Shown: one piece after another, positions 15,124-24,555 of the stretch
How the letters are laid out: each line of letters begins with the position of its first letter
How positions within the stretch are numbered: the first letter of the stretch is position 1
Source of the DNA: Gleimia hominis
Lineage (GTDB): Bacteria; Actinomycetota; Actinomycetes; Actinomycetales; Actinomycetaceae
Assembly: GCF_032085515.1 (NCBI RefSeq)
Contig: NZ_JASXSX010000001.1
Span: 496,001 to 560,000 of the forward strand
Direction: 5' to 3'
DNA length: 64,000 nt
The notes under the pieces: generated by a model
The model's input: the letters and a program-made list of their open reading frames with translations, nothing else
Database searches by the model: none
What the model was told of the DNA's origin: nothing
Made by a program: the position numbers and the translations under genes

Positions 15124-16689
15124 ATGGTATTTATCAGAAAAGTTTTGAGTTGTGCTTGGCGTATTTCACCGTGGCGAAATCTCATCCTTATTACGGCGAT
15201 ATTTGTATCTTCAGGTAGCGCAATTTTAGCACCTTACATACTAGGGCAGGGAGTTACGCATTTGGTATCAGCTACTACGAGAGAAGAGTTTGCAGCTATA
15301 GCCGGATTTGTTGCTGTCGTATACGCCATTTTTTGGTTGCTGGGCGCCATTTCTATTTACGCTGTTTACCCGTTGTATGGTCTCGTTGAACAGAAGCTTC
15401 AATCCGATGTTATGGCTAGGGCGCTGTTCGATAGTATTTGCGCAAATCCTGCGGCGCGTAGTCGACTGGACAACGGAGAAATATCATTCGCAATAGACAC
15501 GCAGGCGGGTGCGTATCGTGATGTTCTTTCCGGCTTATACCTTTCCGTCATTCCTGCTCTACTATCGCTCATTTCAGGAGTGATTGCAGTGATAGTAGCG
15601 AGTTCATGGGTGGAGGGTTTCATACTTCTATCCGCAATTATAGCATACTTGATAATAAGTAAACCACTCATTGCTGGCCACCAGAAAGCTCAAAGCATAT
15701 TTTTTAAGGAAAATATGAGAAGCTTCGGCGTTCTAGGCAATTCGTTAAGCCTGTGGAAAGAAACAATTGTTTTCGGTGTTCCAGAGTTTCTATATTCACG
15801 CTACAAATCCGACCGTAATTCAGTTGAAGATGCTGGAAAAAAGTCTTATAGAGCCACACGTATACTCTATTTATCACAAGCTCTAATTCTTGCAGTCACG
15901 ATTTGCATTCTCGTATTTACTATCACGTATAAGTCTCAGGTTGATAGCGCAAGTGTAATTGGTGCTATTATTTCAACAGTAGGAATCTCAGTAGCATCCA
16001 TTGGACCTTTACAGTCCATTGGATTCGGTATTTCTTCGTTGACCGTTGCTATAGCTCACGAGAACGGAACTAAGGACAAGATTCGTCCCATTGCGAAGCC
16101 AACAGAAAGTGCTTCTGCTGATTGGCAACGCAAAGTAGACGAACTGAAAATATGTATTACCCCAGATCTGAATCGCCCGATTTGGATACTTGGCCCCAGC
16201 GGTTCTGGTAAAACTACGGTATTAGAAGAAATTCTTGGACTTAGTACTACGCGCCAGAAAATTCCAACAAACGCCAGCTATGTTCAACAATCACCGGGTC
16301 TGCTTAATGCAACAGCGATTGAAAACGTGGTGTTTGGCCGCGATATCACTGATGCCGAGGCTAGCAAGTATTTAACTGCGTTAGGACTAGAAAGTTTCAC
16401 TACTGGTGGATCCAATTGTTTACGCGATGTTGCCGGAGAAAAGGGAGGAGTCTCCGGGGGAGAGAGGCAAAGGATTGCAATAGCCCGCGCCCTCGTATCT
16501 GACGGGGCATTCATCGTGTTGGACGAACCGACAAGTGGTTTAGATGCTACAGCACGTGCTCAAGTGTGGAAACTGATTGAGACTTCTGCAAGCGTTAATA
16601 CCGTTGTTGTTGCCACGCACGATGGGGACGCACCAATACGCGAAGACGACCTAATATTCTATCCAAGTGCTGAAGAAAACACGGAATAG
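15124..16689 (+). CDS. ABC exporter of the RiPP locus (fused membrane and ATPase domains)
   Basis: A 521-residue half-transporter: about six membrane helices in residues 15-320 followed by an ATPase with Walker A GPSGSGKTT (357-365), signature VSGGERQRIAIARAL, Walker B FIVLDEPTSGLD and an H-loop in VVATHDGD. It resembles CydC/CydD and bacteriocin exporters. No C39 peptidase domain is present at the N-terminus, so leader removal must be done by another protein. Being the only transporter of the cluster, it may both export the product and confer self-protection. ATG has AGAGGAACC upstream. Confidence 0.88.
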   Translation: MVFIRKVLSCAWRISPWRNLILITAIFVSSGSAILAPYILGQGVTHLVSATTREEFAAIAGFVAVVYAIFWLLGAISIYAVYPLYGLVEQKLQSDVMARALFDSICANPAARSRLDNGEISFAIDTQAGAYRDVLSGLYLSVIPALLSLISGVIAVIVASSWVEGFILLSAIIAYLIISKPLIAGHQKAQSIFFKENMRSFGVLGNSLSLWKETIVFGVPEFLYSRYKSDRNSVEDAGKKSYRATRILYLSQALILAVTICILVFTITYKSQVDSASVIGAIISTVGISVASIGPLQSIGFGISSLTVAIAHENGTKDKIRPIAKPTESASADWQRKVDELKICITPDLNRPIWILGPSGSGKTTVLEEILGLSTTRQKIPTNASYVQQSPGLLNATAIENVVFGRDITDAEASKYLTALGLESFTTGGSNCLRDVAGEKGGVSGGERQRIAIARALVSDGAFIVLDEPTSGLDATARAQVWKLIETSASVNTVVVATHDGDAPIREDDLIFYPSAEENTE

Positions 16690-16741
16690 ATACCCACTAG
16701 AATCTCTCGTTTCTGGATTTACGGTTGTTAATCCCAAGCTG

Positions 16742-16779
16742 GCAAGACCGCTCTCTTACACAGTGAAGAACGGTCTTGC
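16742..16779. terminator. Convergent terminator hairpin
   Basis: GCAAGACCG (16742-16750) and CGGTCTTGC (16771-16779) are perfect 9-bp inverted arms with a 20-base loop, between the convergent RiPP exporter and phosphoglucomutase genes. No strong T run, so termination strength is uncertain. Confidence 0.55.
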
Positions 16780-16810
16780 GAGCGGCCGGGAATCATCTCA
16801 CCGGGAACCA

Positions 16811-18490
16811 TCAGCCTTTCAGCGCGTTTTCGACAACGTCTTTAGCTTCGGCCAGTACCTCATCTAAATGGCCATCGCCTTTGAAAGATTCCGCGTAGAT
16901 TTTATACACGTCTTCTGTGCCGGAGGGGCGGGCAGCGAACCACGCGCTCTCAGTGGTCACCTTCAACCCCCCGATCGGGGCGTCATTACCCGGGGCATTC
17001 ACCAGGCGGGCGGTGATGGGTTCACCCGCAAGTTCGGTTGCGGACACGTCATCGGGCGAAAGGGCAGCAAGCTTAGCCTTTTGTTCCCGATCAGCTGGCG
17101 CATCCACGCGCTTATACGCCGAATCACCAAACCGTTCCACCTGCTCCTCATGCAACTGGGATGGAGTCTTCCCCGTCACCGCAAGAATCTCAGAGGCAAG
17201 CAGGCACATAATGATGCCATCTTTATCCGTCGACCACACCGTACCGTCATTGCGTAAGAACGAAGCGCCAGCCGACTCCTCACCACCAAAACCAACCTCA
17301 CCAGACAATAGGCCAGGCACGAAGTACTTAAAGCCCACCGGCACCTCAATCAACTTGCGGCCCAAATGGTTCGCAACCCGGTCAATCAACGCGGACGACA
17401 CCAAGGTCTTCCCAACCGCGCAATCCGCAGCCCAATCTGGCCGGTGCGTGTACAAGTATTCAATCGCTACCGCCAAGAAATGGTTCGGGTTCATCAACCC
17501 ATCCGCAGTGACAATCCCATGACGGTCCGAATCCGCGTCGTTACCCGTAGCAATGTCGTACGGCGTGTGACCATCCTCGTTCGGAGTCATGGCCTCCAGT
17601 AGTGACGCCATTGCGTACGGGGAGGAACAATCCATCCGGATCTTCTCATCCCAATCCAACGTCATAAAACCAAACGCCGGATCCACCTGCGGGTTCACCA
17701 CCGTCAGATCCAGGCCGTAGCGTTCGCCGATCTGACCCCAGTAGTCCACTGACGCACCGCCCAGCGGGTCCGCCCCAATGCGCACACCCGCACGGCGGAT
17801 TGCCTCAAAATTAATAATATTCTCAAGGTCTTTGGCGTATGTACTCAAATAATCGTAGCGCTGAATCTCGGGTTGCTGCAGTAACTGTGAACCACCGTAG
17901 CGTTTAACTTTCGACCAGCCACTTTGAAGAATCTCATTCGCCCGGTTCGCGATCCAACTGGTTGCGTCCGTGTCAGCAGGCCCACCGTGAGGCGGGTTGT
18001 ACTTGAACCCTCCGTCACGCGGCGGGTTGTGCGACGGCGTAACCACAATCCCATCCGCCAGGCCACTGCCCGTGGTGCGAACCCCACTGTGAGATCCGGC
18101 GCCGTTGGACACCAAAATTGCGTGCGACAACGCAGGAGTGGGCGTGTATGCGGAACGGGCGCAGATCCGGGTTTCCACCCCAGCTGCAACCAGGACCTCC
18201 AGGGCAGTGCGCCACGCCGGTTCTGAAAGCGCGTGCGTGTCACGAGCCAAGAACAGGGGGCCGTCAATACCTTCTTTCGCTCGGTACTCCACGATCGCGG
18301 CTGTGGTGGCGACAATGTGGGCTTCGTTGAACGCGCCGTCGAGCGCACTCCCGCGGTGTCCGGACGTGCCAAAGACAACTTGTTGATCCGGGTTGCCCGG
18401 GTCTGGTTCTACATCGTAGTAGGCCGACAGTAGTTCATCGACGTTGATAAGATCCTTCTTTTCGGCAGGCTTGCCAGCTCTTTCAAACAT
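16811..18490 (-). CDS. pgm: Phosphoglucomutase (alpha-D-glucose specific)
   Basis: A 559-residue enzyme that interconverts glucose 1-phosphate and glucose 6-phosphate. It aligns end to end with E. coli Pgm: catalytic serine in TPSHNPP (Ser153), metal-binding GNDADSDRHG, sugar-binding GGEESAGASFL, and phosphate-binding ARPSGTEDVYKIY near the C-terminus. An insertion of about ten residues (GAGSHSGVRTTGSG) just before the active-site loop is not in the E. coli enzyme. Its composition is GC-rich and host-like, in contrast to the RiPP locus on one side and the ebg segment on the other. Confidence 0.96.
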   Translation of the reverse strand: MFERAGKPAEKKDLINVDELLSAYYDVEPDPGNPDQQVVFGTSGHRGSALDGAFNEAHIVATTAAIVEYRAKEGIDGPLFLARDTHALSEPAWRTALEVLVAAGVETRICARSAYTPTPALSHAILVSNGAGSHSGVRTTGSGLADGIVVTPSHNPPRDGGFKYNPPHGGPADTDATSWIANRANEILQSGWSKVKRYGGSQLLQQPEIQRYDYLSTYAKDLENIINFEAIRRAGVRIGADPLGGASVDYWGQIGERYGLDLTVVNPQVDPAFGFMTLDWDEKIRMDCSSPYAMASLLEAMTPNEDGHTPYDIATGNDADSDRHGIVTADGLMNPNHFLAVAIEYLYTHRPDWAADCAVGKTLVSSALIDRVANHLGRKLIEVPVGFKYFVPGLLSGEVGFGGEESAGASFLRNDGTVWSTDKDGIIMCLLASEILAVTGKTPSQLHEEQVERFGDSAYKRVDAPADREQKAKLAALSPDDVSATELAGEPITARLVNAPGNDAPIGGLKVTTESAWFAARPSGTEDVYKIYAESFKGDGHLDEVLAEAKDVVENALKG

Positions 18491-18561
18491 ACTTCTAGTG
18501 TGGCAGTAATCACCGGAAAAGTCACAGGCATGTCACGGAGTGGGAGAGTGTTTCTCAATGC

Positions 18562-19518
18562 CTACTTCGATTGCGGTGTGCGCATCAGGTTACGCATTCC
18601 CGCCACGTTCCCTTCCTTTATTTTCTTGAGGTTGTGGGCCACTACGTCAACGAGCCCATCTGGCCGTCCGCCAGCACAGTGGGGGCTGATAATGAGGTTC
18701 GGGGTGTCCCACAAAGGTGAGGATTCCGGTAGTGGTTCGGTTTGCGCCACGTCAATGCCCGCGCCCGACAAGTGACCGTTCTTTAACGCATCCGCGAGGG
18801 CGGATTCGTCCACGGTGGATCCGCGGCCCACGTTCACAACCACTGCCCGGTCGGGGAGCGCGTCAATCACCTGCTGGTTAAGCGCATTCTCAGTGTTCTC
18901 CGCGCGGGGCAGCACCATAACAAGAATGTCCGCGTCAGCAAGGACCTCAAGAATACTATCGACCGCGTAGGTTTGGAACCCGGCGCGCGTACCTGCAGAC
19001 TGGGCAACCCCCACCACGTTGGAACCGAATGCGGCGAAACGCTTACCAATGGCCTGTCCGATAGCGCCAAAACCCCACACGACAACTTTGGAATCAACCA
19101 CGGTGTGGACCCACTGGTCGGAATGCAGGTCGCGTTCTTGTCCCATGGCTGTGTCCCACGTGTGATTCTGTTTGTCGCGCATCAGTTTCGGTACGCGCCG
19201 CACTAACGCCAAGGTGAGTGCGAGGGCGTGTTCGGATACGGTGCGGTCGTGGAAGTGCGCGCCGTTACACACCACCGCGTCTGCACGCAAGTTAGAGGAC
19301 ATGAGGCCGTCGGGCCCGGCCGCCATCGACTGCCAGTAGCGCACGTTCGGTAGTTGGTCTACAAACGGGTGGACCGCCGGAGTCATCCCCCAAACCACCG
19401 CCGCTTCGGCATCCTGGTGCTCAGTTGGAACCTCCTGATTTTCACTCAGAAACACCGGTTCCACATCACCCGGTAAGTCCCAATCCAGTTTCGGTTCTGG
19501 TGGCAGAATAATCTTCAT
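18562..19518 (-). CDS. D-isomer-specific 2-hydroxyacid dehydrogenase
   Basis: A 318-residue NAD-dependent dehydrogenase of the SerA/LdhA superfamily. Visible: the Rossmann nucleotide loop VVWGFGAIGQAIG, VVNVGRGSTVDESALADAL with the substrate arginine, and the catalytic histidine in IISPHCAGG. The order matches phosphoglycerate/glyoxylate reductase-like enzymes, but the substrate cannot be named. It stands alone, divergent from nothing, upstream of pgm. Confidence 0.88.
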   Translation of the reverse strand: MKIILPPEPKLDWDLPGDVEPVFLSENQEVPTEHQDAEAAVVWGMTPAVHPFVDQLPNVRYWQSMAAGPDGLMSSNLRADAVVCNGAHFHDRTVSEHALALTLALVRRVPKLMRDKQNHTWDTAMGQERDLHSDQWVHTVVDSKVVVWGFGAIGQAIGKRFAAFGSNVVGVAQSAGTRAGFQTYAVDSILEVLADADILVMVLPRAENTENALNQQVIDALPDRAVVVNVGRGSTVDESALADALKNGHLSGAGIDVAQTEPLPESSPLWDTPNLIISPHCAGGRPDGLVDVVAHNLKKIKEGNVAGMRNLMRTPQSK

Positions 19519-19609
19519 TGAAAGCTCCCTTCGTTCCCTTCAAGACTACAGGTCACGTTGGGCTTTCGTAATTTGCTAGGGCAGTTGAAACTCAAGCAGT
19601 CTTGCGCAT

Positions 19610-20056
19610 CTATTTGTTATGGAATGTGTGTCCTTCCACGGTGACCCGTAAAGTGATTCCTTTAAAATTAGACCCGGGGACGATGCGAGCAGCTTCATCT
19701 ATTCCAACTATTGCAATCATCCCATCAGAAAGAGTGATTGTAGTCGTTGGGCCCGCATATTCTTGCGTATCTGAAAGGTCGCTATATTCATTTGTGGGTT
19801 CTAGGGATAATTGTTTGGCGTACTCGAGTTTTATGAGCCCCTTCTCACAATATATAACTCTTTGGTATCTTCTTGAACCAATAAGGCACGATTCATGGTT
19901 ATTATGATCGACTACTCTCCAGGTCAATGAATCACCGATTGAAAAAGTAATGTCAGGTCTTCTTTCAGGTGAAAGGATTGCCTCCTGAGCACGTTGCCAT
20001 TTACGATGTGCCCCCATTATTTCACGGAACAAAGTTATGGAGTTGAATATCTTCAC
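19610..20056 (-). CDS. ebgC: EbgC-like beta subunit of beta-galactosidase
   Basis: A 148-residue protein that matches E. coli EbgC (149 residues) along its length: FREIMGAHRKWQRAQEAI, SIGDSLTWRV, RRYQRVIY, and the end ITLRVTVEGHTFHNK. EbgC is a YhcH-fold subunit needed for full activity of the EbgA beta-galactosidase. The start is set at GTG 20056, four bases after the ebgA stop and with GGAGAAG at proper distance; longer versions would run into ebgA in another frame. Translational coupling to ebgA is likely. Confidence 0.9.
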   Translation of the reverse strand: MKIFNSITLFREIMGAHRKWQRAQEAILSPERRPDITFSIGDSLTWRVVDHNNHESCLIGSRRYQRVIYCEKGLIKLEYAKQLSLEPTNEYSDLSDTQEYAGPTTTITLSDGMIAIVGIDEAARIVPGSNFKGITLRVTVEGHTFHNK

Positions 20057-20060
20057 TGAA

Positions 20061-23054
20061 TTACTTCTCCGTATCTGATTGAGAGGGTTGGAGTGAAAAA
20101 GTGTGGGAAAACGGCGCAAACCTCACGCGATAAGCATCGAGTACTTCAGAGCCCCAGGAGTTAGAGCCCAAACCAAGGAGTTGAGCGTCAATATTTACCT
20201 CAATACTGTCTTCTTCCTCAAGCTCGTTCATGTGGGTAGCTTCGGATAGTTGTTTGTCGGAGTAAGGTAGAGCTCGTACATTTAGGGGAGTCTCGTTCGC
20301 AAAGATGCTTAGCTTAGTACCTTCCTCATTACTCAACGTAAACACTCTTATTTCGCCTCTATTACCATTATCTTGCGGAACAACGTATGGCGTCGGGAGT
20401 TCTCGAACCGTCGTGCTGAAGCGCCCTAAATAACTTGCTGCTTTCGAGTCTGGGTAGTTCTCGCCAGGTCCTCTGCCATAATAATTGATGTTCTGAAATG
20501 ATGAAGGAACTGCTAATCTCACTCCTATACGCGGAATGATCTCGTCGTAACTACCATAGGGATTGCCTTCTACCCTCACCACTGCCTCACCATTATCGTG
20601 TACCGTCCACGTGTACGCACACCGCATACCGAAATCTAGAGAGGGCGGAGCGATTCTGGTCTTAACGTGTATGGTGCAATGATTGTTAGTTGACCTGTAA
20701 TCTACCGATTGCACCGATTCTTGGCACACATCTAAGTAACTAGGTGACCATAATGAGTCAAATTCTTGCTGGTGGTTATCGATTAGTGAATGCCAGAAAG
20801 TTATTTTAGGAGACTGTTCTATTAACTCTGTGTGCTCGATTGACAGCGATGTTAAATCTCCCGTAACCAGATCGAATATATATCTTGCTTTACCCGAGTG
20901 AATGATCAGTTCATTGTTTACACGGTTGCAAGAGAAATATCTACGGTGATTTTTGCGCTTTGCCGGAGAGTAGTCGGTCAGGGGAAACTGGGAAAGCGCC
21001 ACCAAGTCACCATGCTTTCTGAATGGAGTGTTTGCGGTTGCAAATACCTTACAGGTAAGTGAAGCCTCTTCTTGAGAGTCGTTGTCTAACTCAAATTTTT
21101 GAGGAGTCTCAAGCAAGATACTCTCCCCTGGCTGTAGACCATTTAAATTACTGTCGGAGGTGGCAACTACATACCCGTTGCGTGTTAATTCTATGTGGGC
21201 ACATAGATCCTCCAGTGGTTCGAACCATTGCCTAGATTTCGCATAGAGTTTGCCATTCTCATAAGAGAACTCCACGGGAGCAATTAAGAACTTATATTCC
21301 AGTAGTCCAGGACTCGGTGTACGCCAAGGGAAAACAAGCCCATCTATGCAAAAATTGCTGTTATTTGGGTAGTCGCCAAAGTCGCCTCCGTACTTATAAA
21401 AAATCCTTCCATTTGAATCCTTGCTCTCGACTCCATGGTCGATCCATTCCCATACGAAATGCCCTTGAATGTGCCGATACTTGTTGAAAACCTGTTGATA
21501 CTCGGCAAGTCCTCCTGGACCATTTCCCATGGCGTGGCCATACTCACAGATAATACGAGGTTTAGGGTGTGGGTATTCACCAAAATCGTGCATCTGTGAG
21601 ACTCTCGAATACATGGTGGAAACCACATCTACAACATCGGCGTTCCGGTCTTCCTCGTAGTGTACTGGCCGAGTCGGATCAAGTCCTTTGGCCACTTTAT
21701 ACATACTGACAATATTGCAACCGAATCCCGATTCGTTGCCTAATGACCACATTATTATTGATGCATGGTTACGTTGTGCAATAATGTGGCGCTCTATCCT
21801 ATCCACATAGCTGATTTCCCAGTCCGGATCGTCTGTTATTCTGCTTAGCTCACCCACGTTAGCAAAACCGTGCGATTCAAGATCAGTTTCTGCAATCACA
21901 AGTAAACCCATCTCGTCACACAATTCATAAAATCTGGGATCGTTAGGATAGTGAGACGTTCGCACAGAGTTAATATTGTTAGCCTTCATCAAAAGCAAAT
22001 CTTGCGCAGCAGTTTCTATGTCTATGGCACGACCTTTTTTGGGGTCATGGTCATGTCTATTAACTCCGTGCATTTTAAAGTAGTTGTTGTTTAGGCGAAG
22101 CTCGCCATTAACTATTCTAATATCGCGTAGGCCAACTCTATGGTGAATAACTTCAAGCGTTTCTCCGCCATGTTTTAGTGAGATAAATAGCGAATACAAT
22201 TTAGGCTTCTCGGGATTCCACCAAGTAAAATCTGAAAGAATTCTATGGAATCTAAATTGTTTGCCGGCTTTCATCCTGTCTTTAGCTAAGACTTTTGCGT
22301 CATCTGATAGCTCCCATTCAACTGTCAAACTACCCGTGTGGTCTGACAGATCAACTTCAAGTGAAAAATCGCATTTGTTGGATGCTAGGTAGGAAGTTAC
22401 AAGTCGGAAGTCAAAAATGTGGACTTCGGGTCGAGAAACAATCCACACGTCTCTAAATATTCCTGAAGCCCACCACATGTCTTGATCTTCGATATAGGTG
22501 GCGTCAGAATACTGGAGAACCTTTACGCAGATGAAATTATCCTTTTCGAGCAAGAAATTGGTGATATCAAATTCTGCGCTCAAGCGTGAGCCTTTTGAAA
22601 AACCAACGTAGCGACCGTTGATATGCACGTCAAAATACGATTCAACGCCATCAAACCTCAGAATGTATCTTCGATTTGGGTCTAATCCGTCTACGTCAAA
22701 TTTTTTTTGATATATCGCGGTGGGGGTTTGGCTAGGTATATTTGGTGGATCTATGGGAAAGGGATATCCCTCATCTGTGTACTGTAGGGTCCCATATCCG
22801 TCAAATTGCCACATATGAGGTACTGAAACAGTGTTTAGGCGTGGGTCGTATTCTGTGATTGAACTTGAGGGTACTGAGAAAGGAGATGGGTAGAGCTTGA
22901 ACTTCCAGTTTCCGTTTAAGTCGATGAAGCCAGAGGCGCTTTTTCTTGTTGGGGGAACTTCTCGCGATGAAAGTGGAACAAAATATGCATGCGGAGGTAA
23001 TCTATTTTCGCCAGTAATATTGGGGTTCTCCCAGGGGTTAATACCTTCCCACAT
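20061..23054 (-). CDS. ebgA: Beta-galactosidase, glycoside hydrolase family 2 (EbgA/LacZ type)
   Basis: A 997-residue GH2 enzyme cleaving terminal beta-galactose. Domain order is normal: N-terminal sugar-binding jelly roll (GENRLPPHAYFVPL), immunoglobulin-like domain, TIM barrel with acid/base Glu441 in SLGNESGFG and nucleophile Glu504 in IICEYGHAMGN, and the C-terminal small-chain domain with NYYGRGPGENYPDSK. No signal peptide, so it is cytoplasmic and acts on imported sugar. Followed by ebgC. The gene is AT-rich relative to pgm. Expression is probably controlled by the LacI protein at 23301 through an operator over the transcription start. Confidence 0.95.
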   Translation of the reverse strand: MWEGINPWENPNITGENRLPPHAYFVPLSSREVPPTRKSASGFIDLNGNWKFKLYPSPFSVPSSSITEYDPRLNTVSVPHMWQFDGYGTLQYTDEGYPFPIDPPNIPSQTPTAIYQKKFDVDGLDPNRRYILRFDGVESYFDVHINGRYVGFSKGSRLSAEFDITNFLLEKDNFICVKVLQYSDATYIEDQDMWWASGIFRDVWIVSRPEVHIFDFRLVTSYLASNKCDFSLEVDLSDHTGSLTVEWELSDDAKVLAKDRMKAGKQFRFHRILSDFTWWNPEKPKLYSLFISLKHGGETLEVIHHRVGLRDIRIVNGELRLNNNYFKMHGVNRHDHDPKKGRAIDIETAAQDLLLMKANNINSVRTSHYPNDPRFYELCDEMGLLVIAETDLESHGFANVGELSRITDDPDWEISYVDRIERHIIAQRNHASIIMWSLGNESGFGCNIVSMYKVAKGLDPTRPVHYEEDRNADVVDVVSTMYSRVSQMHDFGEYPHPKPRIICEYGHAMGNGPGGLAEYQQVFNKYRHIQGHFVWEWIDHGVESKDSNGRIFYKYGGDFGDYPNNSNFCIDGLVFPWRTPSPGLLEYKFLIAPVEFSYENGKLYAKSRQWFEPLEDLCAHIELTRNGYVVATSDSNLNGLQPGESILLETPQKFELDNDSQEEASLTCKVFATANTPFRKHGDLVALSQFPLTDYSPAKRKNHRRYFSCNRVNNELIIHSGKARYIFDLVTGDLTSLSIEHTELIEQSPKITFWHSLIDNHQQEFDSLWSPSYLDVCQESVQSVDYRSTNNHCTIHVKTRIAPPSLDFGMRCAYTWTVHDNGEAVVRVEGNPYGSYDEIIPRIGVRLAVPSSFQNINYYGRGPGENYPDSKAASYLGRFSTTVRELPTPYVVPQDNGNRGEIRVFTLSNEEGTKLSIFANETPLNVRALPYSDKQLSEATHMNELEEEDSIEVNIDAQLLGLGSNSWGSEVLDAYRVRFAPFSHTFSLQPSQSDTEK

Positions 23055-23082
23055 TTCGCGCTCCTTCGCGTAGCCATTCTAA

Positions 23083-23133
23083 GGAAACCGGTTTTTGTAA
23101 TGCATTATGCTCAACAAACAATCCTTTTGTCAA
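23083..23133 (-). promoter_or_regulatory. ebgA promoter with LacI-type operator
   Basis: On the minus strand TTGACA (23128-23133) and CATAAT (23104-23109) are separated by 18 bp, a near-consensus promoter. The operator-like GGAAACCGGTTTTT (23083-23096 on the plus strand) sits just downstream of the -10, across the expected start site. It matches 12 of 14 positions of the palindrome GGAAACCGGTTTCC found twice more at the divergent transporter operon. Confidence 0.75.
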
Positions 23134-23300
23134 TTTTTAAATACTGAAGGATAGCTTGTGCTATGTGTTTGATGGTTTTCTCGGAGGAGATGTTGCAAAA
23201 TCTGTGTGGTTCTTTATGATAGTGAACGCTTCGCGTACCAGAGCTGGCTTTTTATGTTTAAGCGAAAGGAAAACTGCAGCTGCGTTGGTGTGTCACTGAT

Positions 23301-24305
23301 CTAAGCAGTTTGGCGTATAACCAATTTGGTGGGCAGGACTATAGTTTCCGGGTCGTTGTTCGCCATAAGACTTATTAAAAGCTTTACGGCGTCTTGTCCT
23401 TGAGTTTCCATAGGTTGTGCGATGGTTGTCAAGCCTGGGGTGTCATCTGCAATCTTCCCATCATCGTAGCCTGTAACACGCACTTCGGCTGGAACCTCGA
23501 TTCCGGCCTCCCGCAGTGCAATTAGGGCGCCACGTGCAATACGGTCTGAACCACACAGCAGGCCGTCAAACTGTACTTCCCTGCGGAATAAATGCTTCAC
23601 ACCCTCATATCCTCCGATAGTGGTCCAATCGCGAAAGTAGACATGTCGGTTTGTTGTCAATTTTGGAAACACATGTTGAAATCCCCGTAAACGGTCCAAC
23701 GAGGCTGGTTGGTCGGAGTCCCCTAGGATGGCGCATGGGTGCTTTATTCCTTTATGCTTCAGATATTCTGCGATTTGTTTGCCTCCTTGAAAGTCGCTAG
23801 CATACACGGCGGAGAAATGTCCCTTGTATTTTTCTTCCGGCAACTGTCCGCACAGCACTGTCGGAATACGGCAGTCTTGCAGCGCATCAAGCAGAAAAGT
23901 GTCCCCCCAAGGTGAAAGGTGGATTAACCCGTCCACACCTCGATTCGTGGCTAACTGAAGGGTTTTTTCTTGCTCGCGGTGGTTTGTGGCCTGTAATAAA
24001 ATTGGGATGAGTTCCCCACTTGCTATGTAAGAAAAAATTCCTTTTATAATAGTGCGAAACGTTGGATCTTCGAATAATAAGTCGAACGGTTCCGTTATTA
24101 CTATCCCGATGGTGTTTGTGCGACCGGTTGCTAATGCTAGAGCTTGTCGCATTGGAGTGTAATGTAACTGAGTAGCTGCGTGGTGTACGGCTTGAGAGGT
24201 TTTTTCCGAGACCTGGTATGTCCCTTTGAGTACTCTAGATACGGTGCCCTTAGTTACACCAGCTAGTTTAGCAACGTCATCGATAGTTGCTCTGCGATGC
24301 CGCAT
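23301..24305 (-). CDS. LacI-family repressor of the ebg/oligosaccharide regulon
   Basis: A 334-residue regulator with helix-turn-helix ATIDDVAKLAGVTKGTVSRVL and hinge region, then a sugar-sensing domain (ITEPFDLLFEDPTFRTIIKG; GLLCGSDRIARGALIALREAG). It lies between ebgA and the divergent transporter operon. Three copies of a GGAAACCGGTTTCC-like operator flank it, so it most likely represses both units until a galactoside or oligosaccharide binds. A separate palindrome near 24417 might serve autoregulation. Confidence 0.9.
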   Translation of the reverse strand: MRHRRATIDDVAKLAGVTKGTVSRVLKGTYQVSEKTSQAVHHAATQLHYTPMRQALALATGRTNTIGIVITEPFDLLFEDPTFRTIIKGIFSYIASGELIPILLQATNHREQEKTLQLATNRGVDGLIHLSPWGDTFLLDALQDCRIPTVLCGQLPEEKYKGHFSAVYASDFQGGKQIAEYLKHKGIKHPCAILGDSDQPASLDRLRGFQHVFPKLTTNRHVYFRDWTTIGGYEGVKHLFRREVQFDGLLCGSDRIARGALIALREAGIEVPAEVRVTGYDDGKIADDTPGLTTIAQPMETQGQDAVKLLISLMANNDPETIVLPTKLVIRQTA

Positions 24306-24393
24306 TTAAGTCCCTTCATACTACAGCCTGCTGATCCAGAGTGAGTGAGTGATATGCAACCAGACTCTGTATTTGTAGTTCTATACTACGCGT

Positions 24394-24434
24394 AGGTTGC
24401 GTTCAACATGGTGAATGTTCACCGTGAACAACCT
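24394..24434. promoter_or_regulatory. Nested inverted repeats upstream of lacI
   Basis: GTTCACCGTGAAC (24417-24429) is a 13-bp palindrome with 6-bp arms. It is nested in a wider repeat formed by AGGTTG (24394-24399) and CAACCT (24429-24434). Its sequence differs from the GGAAACCGGTTTCC operators, so it may bind another regulator or mark the lacI control region. Confidence 0.45.
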
Positions 24435-24467
24435 AAATGAGTATATAGTGAGCTGAGTCACTTTAAC

Positions 24468-24514
24468 TTGTCAGTGGAAACCGGTTGCTGTAAATTCTGG
24501 TTAAACCGGTTTCC
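24468..24514 (+). promoter_or_regulatory. Promoter of the oligosaccharide operon with two operators
   Basis: TTGTCA (24468-24473), 17 bp, TAAATT (24491-24496) form a good promoter. Operator GGAAACCGGTTGCT (24476-24489) fills the spacer and TTAAACCGGTTTCC (24501-24514) covers the start region; centres are 25 bp apart. The layout fits steric repression by the adjacent LacI protein. Confidence 0.75.
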
Positions 24515-24555
24515 GTGCACAAGTGCAACCGAGATAACGTAAAGGAATGGCGAAG

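Noticed and set aside
16667..16867. 66-codon plus-strand frame after the RiPP exporter as a second precursor
   Set aside because: It overlaps the exporter end and the pgm gene, has no ribosome site and no Cys/Ser/Thr-rich core.
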